Assembly (NCBI RefSeq): GCF_004329815.1
Contig: NZ_SJPE01000007.1
Span: forward strand, 62,001 to 126,000
Direction: 5' to 3'
Origin: Flavobacterium silvisoli
GTDB lineage: Bacteria; Bacteroidota; Bacteroidia; Flavobacteriales; Flavobacteriaceae
DNA length: 64,000 nt
Each line of letters begins with the position of its first letter. Positions within the stretch are counted from its first letter, which is position 1. The position numbers were made by a program, and so were the translations under genes. The notes under the pieces are model-generated. The model made no database searches. It saw only the letters and a list, made by a program, of their open reading frames with translations, and was not told where the DNA came from. Positions 18,120 to 27,991 of this stretch are shown here, piece by piece.

Positions 18120-19598
18120 TTAGTAGGCTTTTGCAAAGAGCACTCTACCAGTCGATTTGCCTCCCGAAAAAACACAAATTCCTTCTTCTTCTTTTCTGTC
18201 TAAAGGGATACAACGAATGGTTGCTTTGGTTAATTCTTTTATTTTTTCTTCCGTTTCAGGAGTACCGTCCCAATGTGCGGAAACAAACCCGGTTTTGTTA
18301 TCTAAAACATCTTTGAACTCTTCAAAGGAATTTACTTCAGTAATATGGGTGTTTCTGAACTCGAGAGCACGGTTGTACAAATCTTTCTGAATTTGCTCGA
18401 GCAAATCACTAATGTGCTGTACAGCTCCTTCTTTGGCTATCACTTCTTTGGTCAGTGTATCCCGACGAGCCACTTCAAAGGTTCTATTTTCTAAATCTTT
18501 TGGCCCAATGGCTATACGCACCGGAACCCCTTTCAACTCCCACTCAGCAAACTTGAAGCCCGGTTTTTGAGTCGTACGGTTATCAAATTTAACTGAAATG
18601 CGCAACTTTTTAAATTGAGTCAATAATTCATTTGCAACAGCTGATATAGCATCCAATTCTTCATCTGTTCTGAAAATTGGCACAATCACTACCTGAATAG
18701 GCGCTAAATTTGGCGGCAACACGAGTCCGTTATCATCGGAGTGCGTCATTACCAAAGCTCCCATCAAACGGGTAGAAACCCCCCATGAAGTTCCCCACAC
18801 AAGCTCTTGTTTCCCTTCTTGATTAGTAAACTTTACATCAAAGGCTTCAGCAAAATTTTGTCCGAGAAAATGAGAAGTGCCAGCCTGTAATGCTTTACCA
18901 TCCTGCATTAGAGCTTCTATGCAATAGGTTTCTACCGCACCCGCAAAACGCTCAGATTCAGTTTTCAATCCTTTGATTACAGGAATTGCCATAAAATTCT
19001 CCGCAAACTCGGCATACACCTGCATCATTTTCTCAGACTCCTCGATAGCCTCTGCCTTTGTGGCATGAGCAGTATGTCCTTCCTGCCACAAAAATTCAGC
19101 AGTACGCAAAAACAATCGGGTTCTCATTTCCCAACGTACCACATTGGCCCATTGGTTAATCAACAGCGGTAAGTCTCTATAAGATTGTACCCAGTTTTTG
19201 TAAGTTGACCATATAATCGCCTCCGAGGTAGGACGAACAATAAGTTCTTCTTCTAATCTGGCATTAGGATCAACCATTAATTTCCCCGGACGTGATTCAT
19301 CGTTTTTCAGACGGTAATGAGTAACCACAGCACATTCTTTAGCAAAACCTTCTGCATTTTTTTCTTCAGCCTCAAACATGCTTTTGGGCACAAAAAGAGG
19401 GAAATAGGCATTACTGTGTCCGGTTTCTTTGAACATTCTGTCTAATTCCGCTTGCATTTTCTCCCAAATAGCATACCCATAAGGTTTGATAACCATACAG
19501 CCTCTGACACCTGAATTTTCAGCTAAATCCGCCTTAACTACAAGCTCGTTATACCATTTGGAATAGTCTTCCTCTCTCTTTGTTAAATTCTTACTCAT
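18120..19598 (-). CDS. proS: Prolyl-tRNA synthetase, archaeal/eukaryal type
   Basis: Charges tRNA-Pro. The 492-residue form without the bacterial editing insertion is the type 3 (archaeal/eukaryal-like) enzyme normally found in Bacteroidota. Visible are motif 1 around [20 protein letters not shown], motif 2 ([20 protein letters not shown]), motif 3 ([18 protein letters not shown]), and the anticodon-binding and C-terminal zinc-like domain with terminal KAY. The ATG at 19598 ([19 protein letters not shown]) fits the family. The longer frame to 19682 would run through the promoter. Confidence 0.96.
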   Translation of the reverse strand: MSKNLTKREEDYSKWYNELVVKADLAENSGVRGCMVIKPYGYAIWEKMQAELDRMFKETGHSNAYFPLFVPKSMFEAEEKNAEGFAKECAVVTHYRLKNDESRPGKLMVDPNARLEEELIVRPTSEAIIWSTYKNWVQSYRDLPLLINQWANVVRWEMRTRLFLRTAEFLWQEGHTAHATKAEAIEESEKMMQVYAEFAENFMAIPVIKGLKTESERFAGAVETYCIEALMQDGKALQAGTSHFLGQNFAEAFDVKFTNQEGKQELVWGTSWGVSTRLMGALVMTHSDDNGLVLPPNLAPIQVVIVPIFRTDEELDAISAVANELLTQFKKLRISVKFDNRTTQKPGFKFAEWELKGVPVRIAIGPKDLENRTFEVARRDTLTKEVIAKEGAVQHISDLLEQIQKDLYNRALEFRNTHITEVNSFEEFKDVLDNKTGFVSAHWDGTPETEEKIKELTKATIRCIPLDRKEEEGICVFSGGKSTGRVLFAKAY

Positions 19599-19651
19599 AA
19601 TGAATAGTTTGGCATAAAAATTGTTTAACTTTTTTTTACTAAATAGTTCGG

Positions 19652-19682
19652 CAAAACTAACTATTTTTGTATAGTCCAACAA
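19652..19682 (-). promoter_or_regulatory. Promoter of proS, facing a divergent -7 box
   Basis: Minus strand: TTG at 19680-19682, a 20-bp spacer, TAGTTTTG at 19652-19659. On the plus strand, TATTTTTG at 19662-19669 is a candidate -7 box for the lipoprotein gene at 19699. The two -7 boxes are only 2 bp apart, so the two promoters overlap. Confidence 0.65.
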
Positions 19683-19698
19683 TAAAAATGCTATAGAT

Positions 19699-20670
19699 AT
19701 GAAAACTTATTATTTATTAGGCAAAAGAATATCCGTTTATTCCCTATTCGGATTTCTTGCTCTTGCCGTTACCTCATGTGGTTCTTACCAAAACAGCTCC
19801 TATTATGACGGAGACGGCATTTACGGAGGCTCTGAAAACAACCAAAGACAAACGACCTCAAACGATAAAAGCCAAAGCAGTAAATATCAGGAGTATTTCA
19901 GCAATCTGAACAGAGATGCGGAAATATTCACCAATGTTGACAACTATAGCACCGTAACCAACGACACCGTAAAAAAAACCGAGAGTTACAACGCCAATAA
20001 TTCAAGCTGGGGGAACAACCCACAATCAATAACTGTAAATGTTTACGACAACAGTTGGGGATGGAGTTATTGGAATAACTATTGGTATGGCAGTTATTGG
20101 GGATGGAACAGTTGGTACGGGCCTTATTGGGGATGGGGATGGAACAGTTGGTATGGACCCAGTTGGAGTTTAGGCATTGGTTGGAACAGTTGGTATAGCC
20201 CTTGGTATGGCGGATACTATGGTTACGGCTATAATAATTGGTGTTCTAATTATTACAATCATTACTACTATTCTTATGCCGGCGGCAGAAGAGGAACAAA
20301 TTACTACGGTTCAAGAAATGCAAACGGAAGAAGTTACACTAATTATACCAGAGGGTACAGAGACAGCTCACCCATCCTAAACGGCACCAGAGGTCAAAAT
20401 TTTGGTGGCAGAAATCAAAGCTTCGGCACTCCGAGAACTAATACTACGAATCCGGTCAGAAATAATTCTTACAGCACACCTCCTCGTGTAAATACTAACC
20501 AAAATAACACTACACCTACCAGAGGCAATATAAGATCACAGGAATCAGCACCTACCCGATCTTACACTCCAAGCACTAATTATGGTGGCGGACGCTCAAC
20601 CTATGGCGGCGGCAGCGGTGGCGGAGGAGGATTTAGTGGTGGAAGATCTTCATCAGGAGGCAGACGATAA
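19699..20670 (+). CDS. Trp/Tyr/Gly-rich lipoprotein, function unknown
   Basis: 323 residues. The start [21 protein letters not shown] and lipobox VTSC (Cys near residue 27) indicate an outer-membrane or periplasmic lipoprotein. Residues about 115-200 are an extraordinary low-complexity stretch built from variants of WGWNSWYGP and YGYNNW. A Ser/Asn/Arg/Thr-rich middle follows, and the C-terminus ends in glycine-serine runs ([13 protein letters not shown]). No catalytic motif is visible and I do not recognise a named family. The composition suggests a surface or matrix protein. It has its own terminator and precedes the FadL-like gene by 79 bp. Confidence 0.8.
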   Translation: MKTYYLLGKRISVYSLFGFLALAVTSCGSYQNSSYYDGDGIYGGSENNQRQTTSNDKSQSSKYQEYFSNLNRDAEIFTNVDNYSTVTNDTVKKTESYNANNSSWGNNPQSITVNVYDNSWGWSYWNNYWYGSYWGWNSWYGPYWGWGWNSWYGPSWSLGIGWNSWYSPWYGGYYGYGYNNWCSNYYNHYYYSYAGGRRGTNYYGSRNANGRSYTNYTRGYRDSSPILNGTRGQNFGGRNQSFGTPRTNTTNPVRNNSYSTPPRVNTNQNNTTPTRGNIRSQESAPTRSYTPSTNYGGGRSTYGGGSGGGGGFSGGRSSSGGRR

Positions 20671-20692
20671 ATATGTTATAATGTCAAACCAT

Positions 20693-20730
20693 ACCTATGT
20701 TTTTGTTTTCACAATGACATAGGTTTTTTT
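20693..20730 (+). terminator. Terminator of the Trp/Tyr-rich lipoprotein gene
   Basis: 8-bp stem ACCTATGT (20693-20700) / ACATAGGT (20717-20724) with a 16-nt loop, followed by seven T residues. Confidence 0.75.
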
Positions 20731-20749
20731 AAACAAAAAATAATTTGCA

Positions 20750-22309
20750 ATGAAAAAAAACATACTACTATTGTTAACAGGTTTTGCTTTTTTAACTGCT
20801 CATTCGCAGGAAACCACACCGCAGGACGCTCTGAGATTTGCGGTTGAAAGCATTACAGGAACCGCGAGATTCAGAGCCATGGGCGGAGCCTTTGGAGCCT
20901 TAGGAGGTGATTTATCATCTTTAAATCAAAATCCTGCAGGATCTGTATTTTTCAATAACAACTACGCCACTGCCACATTGTCGAGCTACAATATTAAGAA
21001 CAGTTCCAGCTACTTCGGAACCAAAACAAAAGAAACAGACAACTCGCTGGACTTAAATCAAGCCGGAGTTGTTTTTGTTTTTACCGATAACAGTCCTAAA
21101 AATGATTGGAAGAAATTTACAATTGCATTGAATTATGAGAACAACAACAACTATCACAACAGTATTTTCTCAGCCGGAATCAACCCATACAATTCCATCA
21201 GCCAGTATTTTGTAAACCAAGCTAATGCTTTAGGAGGAATTCCGCTTGAATTATTACAAACCCTGCCTAACGAAACCTATGCTGACTTGTACAACTATCT
21301 GGGAGGCTTACCCAACGGTGATTATCCCAACATAAACGGTTTTCAGGCACAACAAGCTTTCTTTGGCTATCAAGGATACGCCATCAACCCAGTAACCAAT
21401 TCGCCGGGAAATACTGTTTACACGTCAAACGTACCGACGTCAAACAATTACTATCAGGATTATTACGACACTACTACCGGATATAGCGGAAAAGGAACCA
21501 TCAACTTTGCTACCGCATACAAAGACATCATATCGTTGGGTGTTAACCTGAATTTGCACTTTACCGATTTGACCAGAACTACATCTGTTTATGAAGATTA
21601 TAACATTAATGATTTGACCAAATTACAATCGCTCCAATTTGATACCGAGACTCATACTTACGGTCAAGGATTTTCATTTAATCTCGGAGCCATTGTCAAA
21701 GCCACTAAAAATCTGCGCTTAGGACTATCGTACGAGTCACCAACCTGGTACCGACTTCAAGACGAACAACGTCAAGTAATTTGTGCCGATTGTTATTCAA
21801 ATAACAGTAGTATTGTGGTTGACCCGAATACTATCATGATTTATCCATCATACAAAATTCAAACACCGGATAAATGGACCGGAAGTGCGGCATACATATT
21901 TGGTAAAAAAGGATTAATCAGTCTTGATGTTTCAACTAAAGATTACAGCACTACAAGATTCAAGCCCAAATACGATAAATTGTACCGCAGTCTGAATGAA
22001 GACATGAAAAACAACCTTGAAAGAGCGGTCGAAGTAAGACTTGGTGGTGAATACAGAATTAAGCAATTGAGTTTGAGAGGCGGTTACCATTTTGATCAGA
22101 GTCCGTATAAAGTTGATCAGGCCTTTGGTGATTTGACCGGCTACTCAACGGGAATCGGGTATAATTTCGGAGAAAGCAGATTGGATTTAGCCTATTCGTA
22201 CGAACACCGAAAAATGAATCAGGCTTTGATTTCATCAGGAATGACCGATCCGGCCCGTATAAGTCGCTATAACAACAATGTAACTCTCAGTTATTCCATC
22301 AATTTCTAA
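20750..22309 (+). CDS. OmpP1/FadL-like outer-membrane transport protein
   Basis: 519-residue outer-membrane beta-barrel with signal peptide (MKKNILLLLTGFAFLTAHS, cleavage before QETTP). The N-terminal part carries the family's GTARFRAMGGAFGALGGDLSSLNQNPAGSVFF motif, the plug segment of FadL/TodX-type barrels that import hydrophobic compounds. It ends in a beta strand with terminal phenylalanine (NNNVTLSYSINF), the barrel-assembly signal. Flavobacterial members are generally annotated only as hemin receptors or hydrophobic-compound transporters; the substrate is unknown. It lies between its own upstream terminator and one downstream, hence is monocistronic. Confidence 0.88.
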   Translation: MKKNILLLLTGFAFLTAHSQETTPQDALRFAVESITGTARFRAMGGAFGALGGDLSSLNQNPAGSVFFNNNYATATLSSYNIKNSSSYFGTKTKETDNSLDLNQAGVVFVFTDNSPKNDWKKFTIALNYENNNNYHNSIFSAGINPYNSISQYFVNQANALGGIPLELLQTLPNETYADLYNYLGGLPNGDYPNINGFQAQQAFFGYQGYAINPVTNSPGNTVYTSNVPTSNNYYQDYYDTTTGYSGKGTINFATAYKDIISLGVNLNLHFTDLTRTTSVYEDYNINDLTKLQSLQFDTETHTYGQGFSFNLGAIVKATKNLRLGLSYESPTWYRLQDEQRQVICADCYSNNSSIVVDPNTIMIYPSYKIQTPDKWTGSAAYIFGKKGLISLDVSTKDYSTTRFKPKYDKLYRSLNEDMKNNLERAVEVRLGGEYRIKQLSLRGGYHFDQSPYKVDQAFGDLTGYSTGIGYNFGESRLDLAYSYEHRKMNQALISSGMTDPARISRYNNNVTLSYSINF

Positions 22310-22330
22310 CAAAAATAAGAATCTATTAAA

Positions 22331-22357
22331 ACCACTTAAACAAAGTGGTTTTTTTAT
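22331..22357 (+). terminator. Terminator after the FadL-like gene
   Basis: 8-bp stem AACCACTT (22331-22338) / AAGTGGTT (22344-22351), loop AAACA, T-run to 22357. Confidence 0.85.
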
Positions 22358-22397
22358 TTTAACAGTTAAGCTTCTCTTTTAATTTGAAATAAAAGCG

Positions 22398-22405
22398 TAG
22401 TTTTG
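22398..22405 (+). promoter_or_regulatory. -7 box TAGTTTTG of rimO
   Basis: Exact TAnnTTTG, 19 bp before the ATG at 22425. No TTG lies at the usual distance upstream. Confidence 0.5.
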
Positions 22406-22424
22406 CACTCCAATTTTCAAATCT

Positions 22425-23726
22425 ATGAGAACTAAGTCTTTAAAGAAAAATAAAATCAACGTTATCACATTGGGTTGTTCCAAAAACACCTACGACAGTG
22501 AAGTCTTAATGGGTCAATTAAAAGCCAGCGGTAAAGATGTGGTACACGAACAGGAAGGAAATATTGTTGTGATTAACACTTGTGGTTTTATTGACAATGC
22601 AAAAGCCGAATCGGTAAATACGATATTGGAATACGCCGACAAAAAAGACAAAGGTCTCGTTGATAAAGTTTTTGTGACCGGATGTTTATCTGAAAGATAC
22701 CGTCCTGATTTGGAAAAAGAAATTCCCAATGTAGATCAGTATTTCGGGACAACTGAATTACCTTTATTATTAAAAGCCTTAGGTGCCGATTACAAACATG
22801 AGCTATTGGGTGAGCGTTTGACGACTACTCCGAAAAATTATGCCTATTTGAAAATTGCCGAAGGTTGTGACCGTCCCTGCAGTTTTTGTGCTATTCCCAT
22901 CATGAGAGGTAAGCACATTTCTCAACCGATAGAGAAATTGGTAAAAGAAGCTGAAGGTTTGGCAAAAAACGGCGTAAAAGAACTGATTCTTATTGCACAG
23001 GATCTGACCTATTACGGATTGGATTTATACCAAAAAAGAAATTTAGCCGAATTGCTTGAGAACCTGGTAAAAGTTGAGGGTATTGAATGGATTAGATTGC
23101 ATTATGCTTTTCCGACCGGTTTCCCTATGGATGTTTTAGAGTTGATGAAACGGGAGCCTAAAATTTGTAATTACATCGATATTCCGTTGCAACACATTTC
23201 AGACAACATTCTGAAATCTATGCGCAGAGGAACTACTAAAGCTAAAACGACAAAATTACTACAGGATTTTCGTGCGGCTGTTCCGGGTATGGCTATACGC
23301 ACTACATTGATTGTTGGATATCCTGGCGAGACTCAGGAAGATTTTGAAATATTGAGAGATTGGGTACAGGAAATGAAATTTGAACGTTTGGGCTGTTTTA
23401 CTTATTCACACGAAGAAAACACTCATGCCTACTTACTAGCGGATGATGTACCTGAAGAGGTAAAACAAGCCCGAGCAGCAGAAATCATGGATTTACAGTC
23501 GCAAATCTCATGGGATTTGAATCAGGAAAAAATCGGACAAACCTTCAAATGCATTATTGACCGAAAAGAAGGGCAGCATTTTGTGGGAAGAACAGAATTT
23601 GACAGCCCTGACGTAGACAATGAAGTATTAATTGATGCCTCAAAGTTTTATGTCAAAACAGGTGAATTTGTCAACGTAAAAATTACTGACGCAACCGAAT
23701 TCGATCTTTACGGCGAACCGGTATAA
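22425..23726 (+). CDS. rimO: Ribosomal protein uS12 methylthiotransferase RimO
   Basis: Radical-SAM enzyme that adds a methylthio group to the conserved Asp of ribosomal protein S12. The 433-residue protein has the UPF0004 domain with its three cluster cysteines (GCSKNTYDSEVL, NTCGFIDNAKAES, VTGCLSERYRP). The radical SAM C-x3-C-x2-C is seen in EGCDRPCSFCAIPIMRG, and a C-terminal TRAM domain in GQTFKCIIDRKEGQHFVGRTEFDSPDVDNEV. NTCGFIDNAKAES and the CAIP signature favour RimO over MiaB. It is a single gene bounded by terminators. Confidence 0.95.
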   Translation: MRTKSLKKNKINVITLGCSKNTYDSEVLMGQLKASGKDVVHEQEGNIVVINTCGFIDNAKAESVNTILEYADKKDKGLVDKVFVTGCLSERYRPDLEKEIPNVDQYFGTTELPLLLKALGADYKHELLGERLTTTPKNYAYLKIAEGCDRPCSFCAIPIMRGKHISQPIEKLVKEAEGLAKNGVKELILIAQDLTYYGLDLYQKRNLAELLENLVKVEGIEWIRLHYAFPTGFPMDVLELMKREPKICNYIDIPLQHISDNILKSMRRGTTKAKTTKLLQDFRAAVPGMAIRTTLIVGYPGETQEDFEILRDWVQEMKFERLGCFTYSHEENTHAYLLADDVPEEVKQARAAEIMDLQSQISWDLNQEKIGQTFKCIIDRKEGQHFVGRTEFDSPDVDNEVLIDASKFYVKTGEFVNVKITDATEFDLYGEPV

Positions 23727-23731
23727 AATAA

Positions 23732-23763
23732 AAAAGCTCCAATTTTATACTGGAGCTTTTTTA
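23732..23763. terminator. Bidirectional terminator between rimO and the barrel gene
   Basis: 10-bp stem AAAAGCTCCA (23732-23741) / TGGAGCTTTT (23751-23760) with A-run and T-run flanks. It ends directly at the stop codon of the convergent gene (23764). Confidence 0.88.
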
Positions 23764-24642
23764 TTAATAACTAAAGCTTATTCCGGCAACCAAAAAATTA
23801 TTACCAAAGGCTTCCGTATTGTGCTTTGCTCCGTTATGGGTGTAACACAAGGACACCGGCATGGCTATACCGGCACCCAAATCAAATTCTTTAGTAGCTT
23901 TGATGCCCATATTCACGAATGAAACTTCATCATAATCGGCATAAGAATAATAACCGGCTTTGTTGTTCAAAACAGCTCCAATTACGGGAGCTAATTCCAT
24001 TGAACGGATTGCTTTACAAACAGATTTTTCAAACAACGTAAACGTGTAACCTAACTCTAAATACGTGGTAAAGTTCTGCTTAGCATTCTCTCCGTTGCTG
24101 TCATACCGATAATCATTTCCGGCAATCAGGGTGCTTATGGTAGCGTTAAACGGAAATTTATATCCCTCTGAAAAATCAAAATACAGTATAGCATCTACTG
24201 TTTTAGACCCGTCTTTTCCGTAATTGAAAAAACCGTTGTTAATGCCTTCCACTTTACTAACTGATGGCCAGTAATAATCCCAAACCTGTAACTGCAAAAA
24301 ATCGGCAAGTGTATACGTTACATAAAAATCAATTTCCTGATATCCTTTGTAGGCTGTTTCCCCATCTGGATAAAAATAATCATTCTTAAAATTAGTTGTT
24401 GCCCAAAACCCCAATGATAGCTTTGGGGTAACAGCATACTGAATTGTTGGTTGCACCACAACGTAGTCACCTCCCCAACACTGACCGCGCCAAAGATAAC
24501 GGCTGAAAAAATCAACCCTGAGATCCAACCGTTTCTTGTTTTCAACGTTAGCGGTATCTATTTCAACTTGAGTTGTCTGAGAGAACCCAACGACAGAAAT
24601 CAACACTAAAAGAAATACAAAGAATAGTCTGTTAGGCTTCAT
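23764..24642 (-). CDS. Predicted outer-membrane beta-barrel protein
   Basis: 292 residues with signal peptide (MKPNRLFFVFLLVLISVVGFS, cleavage before QTTQ). The mature protein opens with RLDLRVDFFSRYLWRGQ, the S-R-Y-x-W-R-G segment typical of TorF-like and related small putative porins. Alternating aromatic strands continue throughout, and the last residues form a barrel-terminal strand (LVAGISFSY). Its ATG overlaps the stop of the hybrid kinase gene by 11 bp, so the two are co-translated. This suggests the barrel is either regulated with the kinase or part of the sensed pathway. The substrate is unknown. Confidence 0.78.
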   Translation of the reverse strand: MKPNRLFFVFLLVLISVVGFSQTTQVEIDTANVENKKRLDLRVDFFSRYLWRGQCWGGDYVVVQPTIQYAVTPKLSLGFWATTNFKNDYFYPDGETAYKGYQEIDFYVTYTLADFLQLQVWDYYWPSVSKVEGINNGFFNYGKDGSKTVDAILYFDFSEGYKFPFNATISTLIAGNDYRYDSNGENAKQNFTTYLELGYTFTLFEKSVCKAIRSMELAPVIGAVLNNKAGYYSYADYDEVSFVNMGIKATKEFDLGAGIAMPVSLCYTHNGAKHNTEAFGNNFLVAGISFSY

Positions 24643-26740
24643 TGGTTTGCTGTTTATGTAAATATTGATCCACCAATTCGAACAATCGTTCCCGATTTAA
24701 TGGTTTTGTAATATAATCTGTAAATCCGGCTTCTTCAATTTTGATTTTGTCCTCCGATGAGGAATAAGCCGTTTGTGCAATTACAGGCAGCAAGGGACGA
24801 ATGGGTCTTATTTGCTCTAAAGCTTCAAAGCCGTTCATCAAAGGCATTTTAATATCCATTAATACTAAATCAACCTCAGGATTATTGATGCAGATATCTA
24901 CAGCTTCCTGCCCGTTGATAGCTCGTAAAATCTTGAAATTTTTGTTTTGCATCATCTTTTGAAACAACAGAAAATTGATATTATCATCTTCTGCAATCAA
25001 AATAACCTGTTCTTCAGACTTGGTAGTTTCCTTACTTTTAATGGATTTCACAACGATATGCTCAACTTTGGCATACTGTAACGGAATTGAGAAATAAAAC
25101 GTGGATCCCTCCCCTACTCTTGATTTCAAATTAATAGTTCCGCCAAGAAGTTCAACATATGCTTTGGAAATGGCTAATCCGAGCCCCAGTCCGCCAACTT
25201 TGACGGAAATATCGCTGTCAACGCGTTTGAATCGGTCGAAAATATTTTTGTGATTGTCTTCATCTATTCCCAAACCGGTATCTTTTACCATGAAATTGAT
25301 TTGTCCTTTTTGCTCATCAATTTCATACCCAAACGTTACTTCGCCTTCATCTGTAAACTTGACGGCATTGGTTACCAAGTTAATAATCACTTGTTTTAAT
25401 TTAATATCGTCGGTAATGATATTGAACTCTGCCGGAGTTTTACTTGGAATTAATTTAAAATCGATTGCTTTATTTTTAATGGTAATCCGAATGGTTTCGT
25501 AAAGCTCATTGACACATGACTCCAAATTAACCACAGTAAAGTTCGGTGTTATTTGATTGGAATCAATCTTGGACATCTCAATTAAATCATCAATAATGGA
25601 AACTAAATTTTTACCGCTTTTTTCAATAACGTTCAGGTATTCTAGCTTTTCCGTTTCGTTGACATTGGTATTAATGATGAGCTCGGTGAATCCGTTTATG
25701 GCATTCATAGGCGTACGGATTTCATGGGATAAATTGGCCAAAAAAGACGATTTAAGCCTGTCACTTTCCTCTGCTTTTATTTTAGCTTTTATCAATTCGA
25801 TTTTCTGATTGCTGTTTTCCTCAAACAAATTACCAATATAACTGAATTCACCCGTAGTCTTTTTTAGTTCTTTGATGGCTTTTTTGTTTCCGGTTTCGAG
25901 TACTCTTCTGACCAAATCCAAGGGGTGATAAACCAATCGTCGGGTATAAATCAAACTAACCAAAAGATTCACAAAAAATGCCACTATCATGACATACAGC
26001 AAGTTTGTGGTATTTTCAAAATAAACAGCGAAATTTCGTTTGAACAAAAGTCCCCCTATCAATTTACCATTGCTGTCTTCCAAACGATAAAGTGATTTGA
26101 TTTTTTTATTGTCATCAGTCAACGAAACTTTATCTACCAAGAGTTCAATTTCTGAACTGGTCAACTTCTCCAGATCTTTAAGGAACTTTTTGTCTACTAA
26201 TCTAACTACGAAGAAAAAACCTGCTGCCTGCTTTTTATTTTTAAACGGATCGTCTGAAGGATGAATGGCAGCACCCGTCACTTCTGCAATTCCTTCGGGA
26301 ATTTTTATGTAAAATTTATTGATGCCGACTTTCTTCAACAATTCCATTTCCTGTTTCGGAATGAAATCAACCGATTTTATTTTGGGGGTCGGAGTTCTGA
26401 TGATAAAATTTTTATTAGCGTCGTAAACGCCCATATAATCCGCTTCATAAATAGACAACTCATTCCCAATAGATTCCTCGTACCATTTCACATCCCGGTT
26501 TGCAATAAATTTGACAAACTCATCCCAGTTTGTGTCGTTATTGATGGCTACCAGTATGGGTTTTGCATTAACCTCGAGCGACTTATTAACCTCATTATCA
26601 AACTGATCAACCGAATTAGCGTACACCTGCTTCTCGGCTTTTTTGGTATAATAAAACAACGCAAAATATAGTATGATAAAAAAAATACTCGATGATATAA
26701 TCAGCCAAAGTATTTTGGGAAATGTCTTTTTCAGTGTCAT
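24632..26740 (-). CDS. CHASE4 hybrid sensor histidine kinase/response regulator
   Basis: 702-residue inner-membrane hybrid kinase. TM1 is about residues 10-32. A periplasmic CHASE4-like sensor domain follows (NDTNWDEFVKFIANRDVKWY, YMGVYDANKNFI), and TM2 is near 245-265. The H-box has H339 in LSHEIRTPMNAINGF. The N-box is NLVTNAVKFTDEG, and the G-boxes are KDTGLGIDED and GGLGLGLAISK. A C-terminal receiver domain has the likely phosphoacceptor D629 in VLMDIKMPLMNGF and the conserved Lys in ITKPLNRE. Phosphate would pass from H339 to D629, but no output protein is encoded nearby. The ligand is unknown. Confidence 0.93.
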   Translation of the reverse strand: MTLKKTFPKILWLIISSSIFFIILYFALFYYTKKAEKQVYANSVDQFDNEVNKSLEVNAKPILVAINNDTNWDEFVKFIANRDVKWYEESIGNELSIYEADYMGVYDANKNFIIRTPTPKIKSVDFIPKQEMELLKKVGINKFYIKIPEGIAEVTGAAIHPSDDPFKNKKQAAGFFFVVRLVDKKFLKDLEKLTSSEIELLVDKVSLTDDNKKIKSLYRLEDSNGKLIGGLLFKRNFAVYFENTTNLLYVMIVAFFVNLLVSLIYTRRLVYHPLDLVRRVLETGNKKAIKELKKTTGEFSYIGNLFEENSNQKIELIKAKIKAEESDRLKSSFLANLSHEIRTPMNAINGFTELIINTNVNETEKLEYLNVIEKSGKNLVSIIDDLIEMSKIDSNQITPNFTVVNLESCVNELYETIRITIKNKAIDFKLIPSKTPAEFNIITDDIKLKQVIINLVTNAVKFTDEGEVTFGYEIDEQKGQINFMVKDTGLGIDEDNHKNIFDRFKRVDSDISVKVGGLGLGLAISKAYVELLGGTINLKSRVGEGSTFYFSIPLQYAKVEHIVVKSIKSKETTKSEEQVILIAEDDNINFLLFQKMMQNKNFKILRAINGQEAVDICINNPEVDLVLMDIKMPLMNGFEALEQIRPIRPLLPVIAQTAYSSSEDKIKIEEAGFTDYITKPLNRERLFELVDQYLHKQQTNEA

Positions 26741-26944
26741 TTTATCAGATTCACAATTTAATTACAGCTTTTAAAAGTAAACTAATTTTATGGGTTGCTA
26801 TCGAGAGACCCTAAAAGAAATTAACAAATTATTTAGACATTTCAATATTGCTTAATTTGTTTTTTTTAGTCATTTAAGCCTATCTTAAGTCCCGTTAATC
26901 TTAAAAAAAGTACCTTTACCAAAGTAATTTTAAGACTGTTTGTT

Positions 26945-27940
26945 ATGAACAAAATCATTGCTGTAGGTCTTCTTCTTTTTGTGGTCATGGGCTATTCTCA
27001 AGAGCCAGTAAAAATTGAAGGTTTTGCACAAGGAACTACCTACCACATCACCTATTTTGATGCTAAAAACCGCAATCTTCAGCCTGAAATCGATACGCTT
27101 CTAAGGCAATTTGACTTATCGGTTTCAACATATATTCCCAATTCGATTATATCAAAAATCAACAGCAACAAGCCTAATATAAAAGCAGATGACTACTTCA
27201 TCACTTGTTTTAAAAAAGCCAAAGAAGTGTGGAAAAATACTCATGGTGCTTTTGACCCAACGGTTTATCCCTTAGTCAACGCTTGGGGGTTCGGTCCGGG
27301 AAAAAAACAAAAGATAGAAAAAACCAAAATCGACAGCATGCTTCAATTTGTAGGTTTCGGTTTAATTGAGTTGAAAGGAAAGCACGTTGTCAAGAAAGAC
27401 CCGAGGGTGGCTCTTGATTTTAATGCCTTTGCCCAGGGATATTCTGTAGATGTGGTTTCCGATTTTCTGAAATCAAAAGGAATTCAAAACTTTATCGTTG
27501 AAATTGGCGGTGAAGTTTATGCTCACGGCAAAAAGCCCAATGGTGAACACTGGAAAGTGGGTATTGAGCAACCTTATGACAATAAGGAAACTGAAAATCC
27601 GTATAACATAATCGTCAATCTCGAAAATTTAGCATTGGCCACCTCTGGTAATTACCGACGTTTTATAATAGAAAACGGAATAAAATATGCGCATCACCTC
27701 GATCCCAAAACCGGCTACCCGACCAAAAACAACTTACTTAGTGCTTCTGTTTTTTCCAAGCAATGCATTGCATCAGATGCTAATGCCACCGGTATCCTGG
27801 TAATGGGACTGGAAAAAGCTAAACTGTTTTTGAAACAACATCCCGAATTACAAGCTTATCTGATTTATTCGGACGAAAACGGCAATTTCAAAACTTACGC
27901 CACTGAGGGTTTTGCCGCCTTAATTGAAAAGACAAAATAA
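26945..27940 (+). CDS. apbE: FAD:protein FMN transferase ApbE
   Basis: Exported Mg-dependent enzyme that cleaves FAD and attaches FMN to a Thr/Ser of target proteins. 331 residues with signal peptide (MNKIIAVGLLLFVVMGYS, cleavage before QEPV), so it acts in the periplasm. Family motifs are GFAQGTTYHITYF, DPTVYPLVNAWGFGPG, LDFNAFAQGYSVD, IVEIGGEVYAHGKKP, LATSGNYRRF, the H-x-L-D-P-x-T-G-Y-P motif in YAHHLDPKTGYPT, and the metal-site region SDANATGILVMG. It converges on an operon whose last gene encodes a DUF2271 protein with a flavinylation motif, the likely substrate. No Nqr or Rnf genes, the usual ApbE substrates, are in the window. Confidence 0.95.
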   Translation: MNKIIAVGLLLFVVMGYSQEPVKIEGFAQGTTYHITYFDAKNRNLQPEIDTLLRQFDLSVSTYIPNSIISKINSNKPNIKADDYFITCFKKAKEVWKNTHGAFDPTVYPLVNAWGFGPGKKQKIEKTKIDSMLQFVGFGLIELKGKHVVKKDPRVALDFNAFAQGYSVDVVSDFLKSKGIQNFIVEIGGEVYAHGKKPNGEHWKVGIEQPYDNKETENPYNIIVNLENLALATSGNYRRFIIENGIKYAHHLDPKTGYPTKNNLLSASVFSKQCIASDANATGILVMGLEKAKLFLKQHPELQAYLIYSDENGNFKTYATEGFAALIEKTK

Positions 27941-27941
27941 A

Positions 27942-27974
27942 AAAGCACCTATTCATCTAAAACAGGTGCTTTCT
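27942..27974. terminator. Bidirectional terminator between apbE and the DUF2271 operon
   Basis: 9-bp stem AAAGCACCT (27942-27950) / AGGTGCTTT (27964-27972). It lies between the apbE stop and the convergent DUF2271 stop at 27992. Confidence 0.85.
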
Positions 27975-27991
27975 CGTTTAAAAAAAATGGG

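Noticed and set aside
19599-19682. N-terminal extension of proS
   Set aside because: It covers the promoter region and has no family similarity.
24632-24642. Frameshift between hybrid kinase and barrel genes
   Set aside because: Both products are complete, with a normal receiver end and a normal signal peptide; the overlap is translational coupling.
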